Assembly (NCBI GenBank): GCA_942492055.1
Contig: CALODP010000015.1
Location: forward strand, 496,001 to 560,000
DNA from: CALODP01 sp942492055
GTDB lineage: Bacteria; Bacteroidota; Ignavibacteria; Ignavibacteriales; Melioribacteraceae
Length of the DNA stretch: 64,000 bases
Direction of reading: 5' to 3'
Shown here: piece by piece, positions 55,590 to 63,854 of the stretch
Numbering within the stretch: position 1 is the stretch's first letter
How the letters are laid out: each line of letters starts with the position of its first letter
Translations under genes and position numbers: made by a program
Notes under the pieces: model-generated
Database searches by the model: none
Seen by the model: only the letters and a program-made list of their open reading frames with translations
What the model was told of the DNA's origin: nothing

Positions 55590-56363
55590 ATGAGCGAAGA
55601 TAATAAATCGATTCACGAGTTCGATTTCAAACTGATATGCGAGTATTTCGCGAGTATAGAGCGGCAGGGACCCGGGAGTCCGGAGGTTACGCTGAAGGCT
55701 TTGAGTTTTATCGATAATTTATCATCCCAATCGAAGATAGCCGATATCGGTTGCGGTTCCGGCGGGCAGACGATGATATTAGCCGGGAATACGGAAGGGA
55801 AGATAACCGGAGTGGACTTGTTCCCTGAATTTATAGATTTGTTCAACGCGAAAAGCCGCGAGCTTGGCTTTGACGAGAGAGTAACCGGTGTTATCTGTTC
55901 AATGGAGACGCTTGAGTTCGGAAAGGAAGAACTGGATCTGATATGGTCTGAAGGGGCAATATATAATATCGGGTTCGAGCGGGGCATAAAGGAATGGAGA
56001 GAGTTTCTGAAGCCGGGAGGATATATTGCGGTCTCCGAGGCCTCTTGGTTTACGGGTGAGCGCCCAGGGGAAATAGAGGAATATTGGAATGCTTCTTATC
56101 CCGAAATAGATACTATCCCTAATAAACTGGCTCAGATGCAGAAGGGGGGATATGTTCCGGTTGCGGCCTTTATATTGCCGGAAGAATGCTGGACAAAGCA
56201 TTTTTACGCGCCCCAAAAGGAGGCTCAAGAGAAGTTTCTCGCAAAGTATGCCGGGAATAAAACAGCCGAAGAATTCGTCGAGAACGAGCGTCATGAAGCT
56301 GAATTGTACGCAAAGTATAAAGAGTATTACGGATACGCCTTCTTTATCGGTAAGAAGATATAA
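55590..56363 (+). CDS. SAM-dependent methyltransferase
   Basis: This 257-residue class I methyltransferase has motif I KIADIGCGSGGQTMILAG (about residues 50-66), then GKITGVDLFPEFIDLF. DLIWSEGAIYNIGFERGIKEWREFLKPGG follows, a layout common to UbiE/Coq5-like small-molecule methyltransferases. The target is unknown. It precedes the broken VOC gene by 22 bases. Confidence 0.87.
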   Translation: MSEDNKSIHEFDFKLICEYFASIERQGPGSPEVTLKALSFIDNLSSQSKIADIGCGSGGQTMILAGNTEGKITGVDLFPEFIDLFNAKSRELGFDERVTGVICSMETLEFGKEELDLIWSEGAIYNIGFERGIKEWREFLKPGGYIAVSEASWFTGERPGEIEEYWNASYPEIDTIPNKLAQMQKGGYVPVAAFILPEECWTKHFYAPQKEAQEKFLAKYAGNKTAEEFVENERHEAELYAKYKEYYGYAFFIGKKI

Positions 56364-56385
56364 CTAGTATTAGGAGACCAAAATC

Positions 56386-56863
56386 ATGAAATATAAAAGT
56401 ACCCTCTTGTGTGTGGAAGATATGGAGAAGGCGAAAAGAGTTCTATACCGGGCTCTTAGGTCTGGAGGTAATAGCCGATTTCGGCGCGAATGTTACCCTG
56501 ACCGGAGGAATAGCTCTCCAGACAAAAGAGACATGGAAAGTCTTTATTGATAAAGAGGATAAAGAAATAATTACCCGCAACAACGCTACCGAGTTGTACT
56601 TCGAGGAGGATGATATTGACCGGTTTAACGAAAAGATCGGTAAGCAAGAGGGAATCGAATTCGTTCATGAAATGAAAGAGCACTCATGGGGACAGCGAGT
56701 ATTGAGGTTTTATGATCCGGATAAACATATCATCGAAGTAGGGGAAAACCTGACCGCGGTGATTAAGAGATTCATGAATAATGGCCTTTCAATCGAGCAG
56801 ACAGCCGTTAGAATGGACGTTCCGATAGAGTTTATCAGGGAGAGCCTGGAAGAGAATAAATAG
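56386..56863 (+). pseudogene. VOC-family (glyoxalase-like) gene with a frameshift
   Basis: TAGGAGACC lies nine bases before ATG 56386, which opens MKYKSTLLCVEDMEKAKR. Homologues would continue FYTGLLGLEVIADFGANVTL, but that sequence is in the next frame from 56441. A single extra base around GAAAAGAG (56433-56440) breaks the gene. The remainder is intact to 56863, with QRVLRFYDPDKHIIEVGEN and a C-terminal helical tail. A GTG at 56411 could start only the second part. It may be a genuine mutation or a read error in a short A run. Confidence 0.8.
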
Positions 56864-57146
56864 TATTTGAGAGTTAAGATTTTGCGGAAACATAGAAGCT
56901 TTTAAAACAATTGTGCTTGTTTACGAGAGGTTTAGATATTTATAAATAGCTAATAACGAATTACTTGCCCAATATTTTCTTAAAACCGTATTTCCGAGGA
57001 AGAACACAAATGTAAATATTTCGATATCAAAATGCGTTCTTTGGGTTGAATTAAATACGATATTATTTTATTTTTATTAAAACTTTATAATTGGTTTGTT
57101 ACGAATTGTTGTGAGACCTCTTGCCCATAATAATGTAAAACAAAAG

Positions 57147-58361
57147 ATGAAATTGATGAAAATATTGCAAAATCTTTTACTCTTCATATTTTGGGCAAAT
57201 CTCTGTTTTGCTCAAAAGCAATATAATGGCCAAAATATTGATGAAATTCTGAAACTTCCCGAGAAAGATATCAGTATTAGCATTGCTACTCTTGTGCTTG
57301 CGAAAGAGTTTTATCCAAATATGAATATTACTTTCTTTTTACAATCATTTGATTATCTGGCAGATAGATTTAAGTATTACTTTGGTAAATATAGCGACCC
57401 AAATGACAGAATTGCTGCTCTTAACACTTATTTGTATAAACCCGGCTATTGGAATGATAGTATTTCATTTTCCTATGATGATGATGATTTGCACGTAACT
57501 AAGCTTGATAACAAATTTATCAATGGATACATTTCTTCCAAGAAAGGCTCTTGTATTACTATGCCTATGCTTTATGTTATTCTTGGTGAGAAACTGAATT
57601 TCCCAATTAAACCAGTGCGCTCCGCAAAACACTTTTTTGCAAGATATGACTCTGAAGAATTTACACCAAATTTCCAAAGTAATATTGAAGCCACGAATGG
57701 TGGTGGATTCATTTCGAATAAACAGTATCAAAAAGATGTCCTACTTCCGGATAAAGCAATCAAAAATGGTGTTTATTTAAGATCACTAACCAAGAAAGAA
57801 TACATTGCGTCACTACTTCTCGTTAATGCAAACGAGTATCTGCAAAATAAAAACATCGAGAAGGCGAAACATTATTATAAGCTTGCGATGAAATATGATC
57901 CTACTTTTAGCTCTGCTTACATGAATTATGGAATGACAGTTTTTGGGGAAGCCCGTCAGCTTGAAGATCAAATGTGGAATGAGAAACAAGAAGCGATCAA
58001 GGAGATCTCATCCGGTTATGCTTTTGTACAACCAAGGTCTGATATACCAAAGCCTAATAACGAAAATGCTTTTAAAACTGAGGCTCAAAAACAAATAGAT
58101 GAATTATGTTGTAAACCAGAGGCGCAGATCAATGATGCAGATAAACAAACCTTAGCAAGTTTAGAAAAGCAAATAGTTCTTAATGCTCGATTAAAGGCTA
58201 TTGAAGAAAAGTACAAACCGGAAATATTTGCGAAGATTGCAGAATACAAAGAGTACACAAATAAAGCTAAAGAACTTGGAATTGTTCTTGAATTCCCATT
58301 GCAATTCTACCAGAAGCAAGCAGAAAGTATAAAAAAATATAGAGAAAACGGAGGTTATTAA
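57147..58361 (+). CDS. Secreted transglutaminase-like / TPR protein
   Basis: This protein of about 404 residues starts at ATG 57147 or 57156, followed by a signal peptide (ILQNLLLFIFWANLCFAQ). Residues about 120-200 resemble the SirB1-type transglutaminase-like domain: SSKKGSCITMPMLYVILGEKLNFPI and VRSAKHFFARYDSEEF, then NIEATNGGGF. The Cys and His of that domain are present. A TPR-like helix pair follows (YLQNKNIEKAKHYYKLAMKYDPTFSSAYMN), then long charged helices. It overlaps the RHS gene by one base, so both are coupled. Confidence 0.75.
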   Translation: MKLMKILQNLLLFIFWANLCFAQKQYNGQNIDEILKLPEKDISISIATLVLAKEFYPNMNITFFLQSFDYLADRFKYYFGKYSDPNDRIAALNTYLYKPGYWNDSISFSYDDDDLHVTKLDNKFINGYISSKKGSCITMPMLYVILGEKLNFPIKPVRSAKHFFARYDSEEFTPNFQSNIEATNGGGFISNKQYQKDVLLPDKAIKNGVYLRSLTKKEYIASLLLVNANEYLQNKNIEKAKHYYKLAMKYDPTFSSAYMNYGMTVFGEARQLEDQMWNEKQEAIKEISSGYAFVQPRSDIPKPNNENAFKTEAQKQIDELCCKPEAQINDADKQTLASLEKQIVLNARLKAIEEKYKPEIFAKIAEYKEYTNKAKELGIVLEFPLQFYQKQAESIKKYRENGGY

Positions 58362-59068
58362 TGAAAGCATTCAGATTATTTGCAATTGCTTTACTATTAT
58401 TATTATCAGCCCAATCGATATTTGCCGGGAGGTATTATGATTCTAAAACAGGACGATTTTTATCGGTTGATCCACATGCTGATAAATATCCTGGGATTAG
58501 TCCTTACACATATTGCTTAAATAATCCTTTATCAAACATCGATCCAGATGGGAAAGATCCTTTAACCTTGACAGCTTCAACCACTGCTGGCGCTGTTATT
58601 CTTGGGTCAGCTGCTATTATTTATGGTACATATAAGACAGTTGAATATTCATTAAGTAATGATCGAATACCTTCCCAGATGGAAATTACTTTAACAATTG
58701 CAAAGTCAGGTATGAATATTTTGGAAGGGGTAAGTAGTTTATTTAGTAGTAGTGAAACAAATGAAGATAATAAGGAAATTGATTGGGAGAATAATCCTCC
58801 TGCTTCACCTGAGGATTTGGGTGAAGAATGGGAAGAAACAACTAGCGATAAAAATAAAACCGGAAATCATCGAGAATTTACCAATAAGAACACTGGAGAA
58901 AAGATACGATTTGATAAAGGTAAACCTGGTAAACCCGGCAACGAGGGAAATGATCATTGGCATAGAGAGAATCCTAACAAGACTGGTAAATCCGATAGAT
59001 ATTTGGATAGTAAAGGGAATCCGGTTCCCAAAGGTTCTCCTGAATCACACATTAATATAAATGGGTAG
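58361..59068 (+). CDS. Minimal RHS-core protein with toxin-like C-terminus
   Basis: This 235-residue protein has a signal peptide (AFRLFAIALLLLLSAQSIFA). Directly after it is the RHS-associated core YYDSKTGRFLSVDPHADKYPG, SPYTYCLNNPLSNIDPDGK (residues about 25-65). Nothing of the large RHS shell is present. A hydrophobic segment (about 74-92) and an acidic linker follow. The C-terminal region (about 155-235) has the look of a polymorphic toxin: NHREFTNKNTGEKIRFD, NDHWHRENPNKTGKSDRYLD, PESHI. H199, H201 and H230 are candidate catalytic residues. The activity is unknown. Confidence 0.72.
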   Translation: MKAFRLFAIALLLLLSAQSIFAGRYYDSKTGRFLSVDPHADKYPGISPYTYCLNNPLSNIDPDGKDPLTLTASTTAGAVILGSAAIIYGTYKTVEYSLSNDRIPSQMEITLTIAKSGMNILEGVSSLFSSSETNEDNKEIDWENNPPASPEDLGEEWEETTSDKNKTGNHREFTNKNTGEKIRFDKGKPGKPGNEGNDHWHRENPNKTGKSDRYLDSKGNPVPKGSPESHINING

Positions 59069-59071
59069 ATT

Positions 59072-59422
59072 ATGAGTGCAAATATTATAGAAAAGATTGA
59101 TAGTTTGGAACTTCATGACTCAGGTATTAGAGAGTTAAAAGTTGACTTTATTACAAAATCAGTTACCCTTGTTTACGAAAAATGGAATACAAAGAAGAAA
59201 AATTATGATGAATATTCCTTAATTTTTCAGGGGGTAACCAAATTTGAGACTTCAAAAGCATACTCAAATACTCTGTTAATGGAGGAAATTTCTGAAATAC
59301 AATGTCAACAAAAAAATCAAACCGAGTATAATGCTGAAATTATTTTGGTGGCTGATTTTGGTGAGCCTGATTGGGCAATAAACATTACCTTTACTGATAT
59401 TTTAATTACAAGTGATATGTAA
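59072..59422 (+). CDS. Putative immunity protein for the RHS-core toxin
   Basis: This 116-residue soluble protein starts four bases after the toxin-like gene. It has no signal peptide. The opening ELHDSGIRELKVDFITKSVTLVYEKW and the closing ADFGEPDWAINITFTDILI have a compact alpha/beta look, and a start around LHDS is seen in some known immunity families. The call rests mainly on position and size. Confidence 0.55.
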   Translation: MSANIIEKIDSLELHDSGIRELKVDFITKSVTLVYEKWNTKKKNYDEYSLIFQGVTKFETSKAYSNTLLMEEISEIQCQQKNQTEYNAEIILVADFGEPDWAINITFTDILITSDM

Positions 59423-59842
59423 CAAATGCTTAGAATAAGGAGTAATTAAGTAAAAAGGGTAAATAGTATTTGAGAGCTTCAAGGTTGCTATCTTAAGAAT
59501 AATAAAATCTATGTTAAGCATTCCAATTCCAATAAGTAGCATGCTTACTGTCCCAGATCCGGTTGTGACGGAAGCGGAGTCGAAGTAAGCTTGTTGCTGG
59601 GAAAAATTCCTATCTGTTTCTTATCTCGACACCCTTTCCGCATGCTCCTTTGCTCCAAATGGAAATAATTAACTTACTGCTTATATTCCCCTCATGCTAA
59701 AACCATTCCCCAAAAGTGAATCTAAGAAAAAAACATCATTGAATCTCAAAACAAAAAGAACCTTTTTTTATTATTAAGTGAACTTCCTAAACTATCGCGA
59801 TGTTATACGGAATATAAACTCTACAAGCACTATGAGGGTATC
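59423..59842. other. Gap with dispersed hairpin repeat, copy 2
   Basis: Bases 59534-59605 carry the second copy of the 51.4 kb repeat. GCTTACT (59544-59550) and AGTAAGC (59584-59590) can pair. Nothing else is recognised. Confidence 0.6.
59534..59605. repeat. Dispersed hairpin repeat, copy 2
   Basis: It matches 51444-51515. The core GATCCGG, then GCGGAGTCGAAGTAAGC, also resembles the GATCCGG and GCGGAGTCGAAGCA pieces at 17.85 and 20.0 kb. Confidence 0.75.
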
Positions 59843-60541
59843 ATGGCGATCAGATACGCTATATATAATAACAATCTTTCACCCGATCCCAATGATCATA
59901 AGGCGGTTGTTCTTTCCACAAATACAATCGGGATGGATGATATTGTAGAAAAAATGATTAACATGGGTTCTACTGTTACCAAGGCAGATACTATAAGTGT
60001 TATGGAAAATTTCCAAAGTACTCTCAAGAACGCATTGGTTGACGGGTACAACGTTAATCTTCCTTTCGGAAACTATTTCCTTACTATCAAAGGAGTTTTC
60101 AATGGGAAGACCGATTTTTTCGATCCCACTCGACATCAGATTTTGGTTAAAATTGCACCGGGGCTAGCACTTAAGGAAATTACAAAGCTCGGAATTCCGG
60201 TACAAAAGGATATAGCACATGTATTGAAACCGGAAATATTGGAGTTTACCGATATTAATACCGGCGAAAAAGATAGCATTGTAACTCCGGGAGGTTTGGG
60301 GCAAATACTTGGCGCAAATCTTAAGTTTAATACGGAAATTGCTGAAGAGGGAATCTATTTTATCCCTGATTCCGGAGGGGAGCCTACAAAAGTTCAAATC
60401 GTTGGAACTCTCAAACCTTCTTCTCTGTTATTTATTATTCCTCCGGAACTAATAGCGGGAGAATACTTTATAGAAGTTCGAGCAATAATAAATAACGAAA
60501 TGCGAATTGGGAATTATAATAAAGGACTATCTGTTTCATAA
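59843..60541 (+). CDS. HU-family DNA-binding protein with DUF4469-like C-terminus
   Basis: This 232-residue protein has a divergent HU/IHF-like N-terminal domain (residues about 1-125: IGMDDIVEKMINMGSTVTKADTISVMENFQSTLKNALVDGYNVNLPFGNYFLTIKG). An Ig-like domain follows (TPGGLGQILGANLKFN, SSLLFIIPPELIAGEYFIEVRA), matching the DUF4469-type tail found with HU in Bacteroidota. The N-terminal fold should bend or bind DNA. Its strong terminator follows the stop. Confidence 0.8.
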   Translation: MAIRYAIYNNNLSPDPNDHKAVVLSTNTIGMDDIVEKMINMGSTVTKADTISVMENFQSTLKNALVDGYNVNLPFGNYFLTIKGVFNGKTDFFDPTRHQILVKIAPGLALKEITKLGIPVQKDIAHVLKPEILEFTDINTGEKDSIVTPGGLGQILGANLKFNTEIAEEGIYFIPDSGGEPTKVQIVGTLKPSSLLFIIPPELIAGEYFIEVRAIINNEMRIGNYNKGLSVS

Positions 60542-60569
60542 TTAAAATCGCTTAAGCCCAATGAGGCGA

Positions 60570-60628
60570 ACCCCAATCCGGGTATCACGATTTCTCCTTA
60601 GTATTGTATCGTGATACTCGGGGTTTTT
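60570..60628 (+). terminator. Rho-independent terminator after the HU-like gene
   Basis: CCCC with GTATCACGAT (60582-60591) pairs with ATCGTGATAC (60608-60617) and CGGGG, followed by TTTTT. The 10-bp inner stem is perfect. Confidence 0.88.
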
Positions 60629-60720
60629 ATTTAATCACTCCTTATGATTGAGTTCCTCTTACTCGGTTTCCTTCCGATCCAAAACGATAAACTAATTATC
60701 TCTGCGCCACTTATCAATAA

Positions 60721-61006
60721 TATTCGGTCGAGGTTTTACGAATATCTACCCGAGATATGTTCAATATCTGGTCGAGGTTTTCCGAATATCTACCCGAGAT
60801 ATTCTCCATATCTAGTCGAGATTTTCCAAATATCTACCCGAGATATGTTCCATATCTAGTCGAGATTTTCCAAATACCTACCCGAGATATGTTCCATATC
60901 TAGTCGAGATTTTCCAAATACCTAACCGAAGTATGCTCCATATCTAGTCGAGATTTTCCAAATATCTAACTGAGATATACTCTATATCTAACCAAGACTT
61001 TCCCCG
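60721..61006. repeat. 13-unit, 22-bp tandem array of dyads, alternating two types
   Basis: TATCT (or a one-base variant) recurs at 60721, 60743, 60765, 60787, 60809, 60831, 60853, 60875, 60897, 60919, 60941, 60963 and 60985, exactly 22 bases apart. Type A units read ATATCT-ACCCG-AGATAT; type B units read ATATCT-AGTCG-AGAT followed by TTTCC. A and B alternate, making a 44-bp higher-order repeat. No gene is present. Confidence 0.93.
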
Positions 61007-61329
61007 GTAAGTGGTAATACTTTTCTATTTCCTCTCTCTGCGCGGTTGTGGAATAGCTCTATGGCATAATAAGGGGACTAGGGGAGGAAGTATTTAATAA
61101 GAAAAGGAAGAATTCCATACATAGGCTACTATTAGTGAAGGAATAGTAATATTTCGCGCAAAGACGAGGTTGGGATTGAGATAATATTATGGGAGATGCT
61201 TTGATTGTAAGTAGTACCAAATTGCAACCTTGAATATGTAAAGAAAATAGTTTAACTTAATTCCGTTGTGAATAATCGTTATATCTAAAGAATTATTCTT
61301 CCTTTTACATTGATGACTACGGAGGTGAA
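61007..61329. other. Gap before a small lipoprotein gene
   Basis: Nothing recognisable was found in these 323 bases apart from GGAGGTGAA just before the following ATG. Confidence 0.5.
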
Positions 61330-61731
61330 ATGAAATTCTTTCTTCAATTATTACTGATAATCGGGCTTATATCTTGTTCCGATAAGGTTGTTGATTATGA
61401 ACTTGATAGCGGTACTTATGAAGGGGAATTTATGATCCGGCATGAGGACGGGCGTGAAGAGAAAGGGGAGATTAAGTTGATTATTGAAGGAAATGAATAT
61501 GAGATTATTTCGGAGTTAATGTATCTTCCTCCCGGTGGTGCCGGCGCAATCGGAATAAAGAAGGAGAAAGTAACATTTAGGGATACGATACCTCATACCA
61601 CGGAATTCGATTTCTCTTTGATTATTAACGGGGAATATTCATTGGATAAGAACGTAAAGGGAATAATTCTCCGACAATATGATAAGGAGAGGAAGAGATA
61701 CAGAGTAATGAAGTTGGAGAGGACACGTTAG
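61330..61731 (+). CDS. Small lipoprotein of unknown function
   Basis: This 133-residue protein has a lipoprotein signal, MKFFLQLLLIIGLISC (Cys16). The remainder is beta-rich and charged (YEGEFMIRHEDGREEKGEIKLIIEGNEYEII). No family is recognised. GGAGGTGAA precedes the ATG. Confidence 0.7.
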   Translation: MKFFLQLLLIIGLISCSDKVVDYELDSGTYEGEFMIRHEDGREEKGEIKLIIEGNEYEIISELMYLPPGGAGAIGIKKEKVTFRDTIPHTTEFDFSLIINGEYSLDKNVKGIILRQYDKERKRYRVMKLERTR

Positions 61732-61875
61732 TAAAGAGTTAATGTCTTTTTTACTCAACCTTGGTTTAAAGAAATCCAATAGAGAGTGAAGGAATTAACT
61801 TTTTAGCCTCCATTAGAATAATTTTATGAAAATATAGTTTATCACATCGGGATTATTTTCGAGATAATATACTTG

Positions 61876-62280
61876 TTAGTCTGAGGTTATTTTCAAGATT
61901 ATCTCATCATTCCAATCTCCTGCTCGTCCCCATTGAATGAGTTGTTCGTCAACAAAATAGAACCAATAGTTGGAGTAACTATTAAGTGGAATCCACCAAG
62001 AAAAGGTGAGCAATATAGGACCTAGTAGAACATTTTCAAGGGAGGCTGTTTTTCTATAAAGGCTATATTCCCAAACCTCCACAACTTGACCTTTTTTATT
62101 GACTATACTACCTCTAACTTCATTACATTCCCCTAGAATGAATGCTACTTCTTCCTTACTCATTTTTAAATGAATATTTGAAAGTTTTGTTTTATTTCTT
62201 TGGGCGGGAGTAATTACACCGCATCCGATAAGACTAAGAATGAGAAGTAAATATAAAGAAAAGTTCATGATTGTTTTCAT
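61876..62280 (-). CDS. BamE/SmpA-like lipoprotein
   Basis: This 134-residue protein has a lipoprotein signal (LLLILSLIGC, Cys20). The mature part has KLSNIHLKMSKEEVAFILGECNEVRGS, a helix-turn start typical of the BamE/SmpA-OmlA fold. VVEVWEYSLY and YWFYFVDEQLIQWG follow. A role in outer-membrane assembly cannot be assumed, because the fold is used widely. Confidence 0.65.
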   Translation of the reverse strand: MKTIMNFSLYLLLILSLIGCGVITPAQRNKTKLSNIHLKMSKEEVAFILGECNEVRGSIVNKKGQVVEVWEYSLYRKTASLENVLLGPILLTFSWWIPLNSYSNYWFYFVDEQLIQWGRAGDWNDEIILKITSD

Positions 62281-62289
62281 AATAATATT

Positions 62290-62697
62290 CTATATTTTTG
62301 ATTGGATTTCGCTTTGAAGGTTCTCAAGAAGTTTTTTCAAATCAGAGAAATCTCTTTTATAAGAGTCAATAAAAGAAGTAATAGTATCTTGCAAGATGGA
62401 GATTGTCGAATCACGATCAGATAGTAATTTTTTTATTATCTCATTTTCTTTTTCTATTTCTATTAGAATATGTTTGGGAATAGTGGTGCTAGAAGGATTA
62501 TCTTTTGAATAGAGTAAAAAATCGAAATCAACTCCATGTTGTAATAATCTTTCTACAAACTTTGGAGAAGCACGTTTTATATTTCGAGACATTGTAGAGG
62601 TGCTAATTCCTAAAGACTTAGATGCTTGTGATTGACTCCCATACTTTAATATTATGGCTGCTAAGATTTCATTTTCCGTAAAATATCTTGAAGTCAT
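62290..62697 (-). CDS. HTH protein with C-terminal coiled coil
   Basis: This protein of about 135 residues starts at ATG 62697. A helix-turn-helix (ENEILAAIILKYGSQSQASKSLGISTSTMSRNIKR) is followed by a helical stretch rich in E, K and D (IEIEKENEIIKKLLSDRDSTISILQDTI) likely to form a coiled coil. It is probably a small regulator. A longer frame upstream begins with a hydrophobic piece and is less plausible. Confidence 0.7.
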   Translation of the reverse strand: MTSRYFTENEILAAIILKYGSQSQASKSLGISTSTMSRNIKRASPKFVERLLQHGVDFDFLLYSKDNPSSTTIPKHILIEIEKENEIIKKLLSDRDSTISILQDTITSFIDSYKRDFSDLKKLLENLQSEIQSKI

Positions 62698-62768
62698 AAC
62701 TCTATCAAGTAATTTGCTAATGCTACAAGATAAAAAAAAGCTGAGAGTCAATCAATAAACATATTTTG

Positions 62769-63848
62769 TTATTCTTTCATTAGGAAACCGATATCCTTCA
62801 ATACTATTTCAGCTCGGTTAGCATCTTGTTCCGATTCGAAGGAGAGACGGAATGTGCCTCCGGTTCCTTCGCGAATCTTTAAGAGCTCAATATCTTTGAT
62901 GTTGATGTTCTCCGCAAAGAGTTTCGAGGAGATCTTGCTTATCACTCCCGGTTCGTCTTTTACGAATACGTATATGTCGAACAGCGGATGTAGAAATCCC
63001 TTCATGTTTTTCGGTATTTCGTCTCTTCTCATTCTGGCCGACTCGAATCGATCGGATAGCTCGGGATAGCTTTCCTTCTCAACCATCTCGGTTACTTCGC
63101 TTATCTCCTCTTTGATGGAATTAAGGGCCGAGAGGATTTCCTCTTTGTTATGTTTAACCACAGGTTCCCAGATATTGAAATTACTGGAAGCTATGCGGGT
63201 CATATCTCTGAAGCCACCTGCTGCGAAATCGAGGCAATCTGTTCCGTTCTGGTTCTTCGTTACCGCGTTTACCAGAGAGACTGAGAGCAATTGTGGCATG
63301 TGGCTTACTTTAGCTATCATCTTATCGTGAAGCTTCGGAGCAATGAAAGTAATACGGGCTCCTAGAGACTTGATTAGCTTAATCAGGTTATCCGCTTTAT
63401 CATTGTTGGCGGCGTTTTCCGAAAGGATATAAACCGCGTTTTCAAAGAGAAGGGGATCGGAGTTTGAGTATCCACCCTTTTCCTTTCCTGTCATCGGATG
63501 CCCGCCGAAGTAAGTCCCTTTGCTGCCGGTCTTCTCCCATTCGTCCAGAAGAATTCCTTTCACTCCGCAGACGTCGGTAAGAATTTGGTTCTCTTTGAGG
63601 AGAGGAGCCAATTCGGAGATTGTTTTCAGAGTAAGGTCAACCGGGAGACAAAGGAAAATAATATCCCCCTTTACGGCTTCCTCTATAGAACTAAGCGCCG
63701 AGGAGATCGATCCCTCACTCAGCGCTTCTTTCAAAACATCTTCTTTATCAAAACCGTTTATTTCCAGGCTAGGATTGCTTTTTCTAAGTGCTTTCGCGAT
63801 TGAGCCTCCTATCAAACCCAATCCGATTATTGAAACAGATATCCGCAT
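62769..63848 (-). CDS. tyrA: Prephenate dehydrogenase with ACT domain
   Basis: This 359-residue enzyme of tyrosine synthesis oxidises prephenate to 4-hydroxyphenylpyruvate. The NAD-binding site is SIIGLGLIGGSIAKALR. TDVCGVKG, FGGHPMTGKEKGGY and MIAKVSHMPQLLSVSLVN are conserved. The last 75 residues form an ACT domain (YVFVKDEPGVISKISSKLFAENINIKDIE), likely for feedback by tyrosine. It lies six bases after the DAHP synthase gene, giving an aromatic amino acid operon. Confidence 0.93.
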   Translation of the reverse strand: MRISVSIIGLGLIGGSIAKALRKSNPSLEINGFDKEDVLKEALSEGSISSALSSIEEAVKGDIIFLCLPVDLTLKTISELAPLLKENQILTDVCGVKGILLDEWEKTGSKGTYFGGHPMTGKEKGGYSNSDPLLFENAVYILSENAANNDKADNLIKLIKSLGARITFIAPKLHDKMIAKVSHMPQLLSVSLVNAVTKNQNGTDCLDFAAGGFRDMTRIASSNFNIWEPVVKHNKEEILSALNSIKEEISEVTEMVEKESYPELSDRFESARMRRDEIPKNMKGFLHPLFDIYVFVKDEPGVISKISSKLFAENINIKDIELLKIREGTGGTFRLSFESEQDANRAEIVLKDIGFLMKE

Positions 63849-63854
63849 AATACT

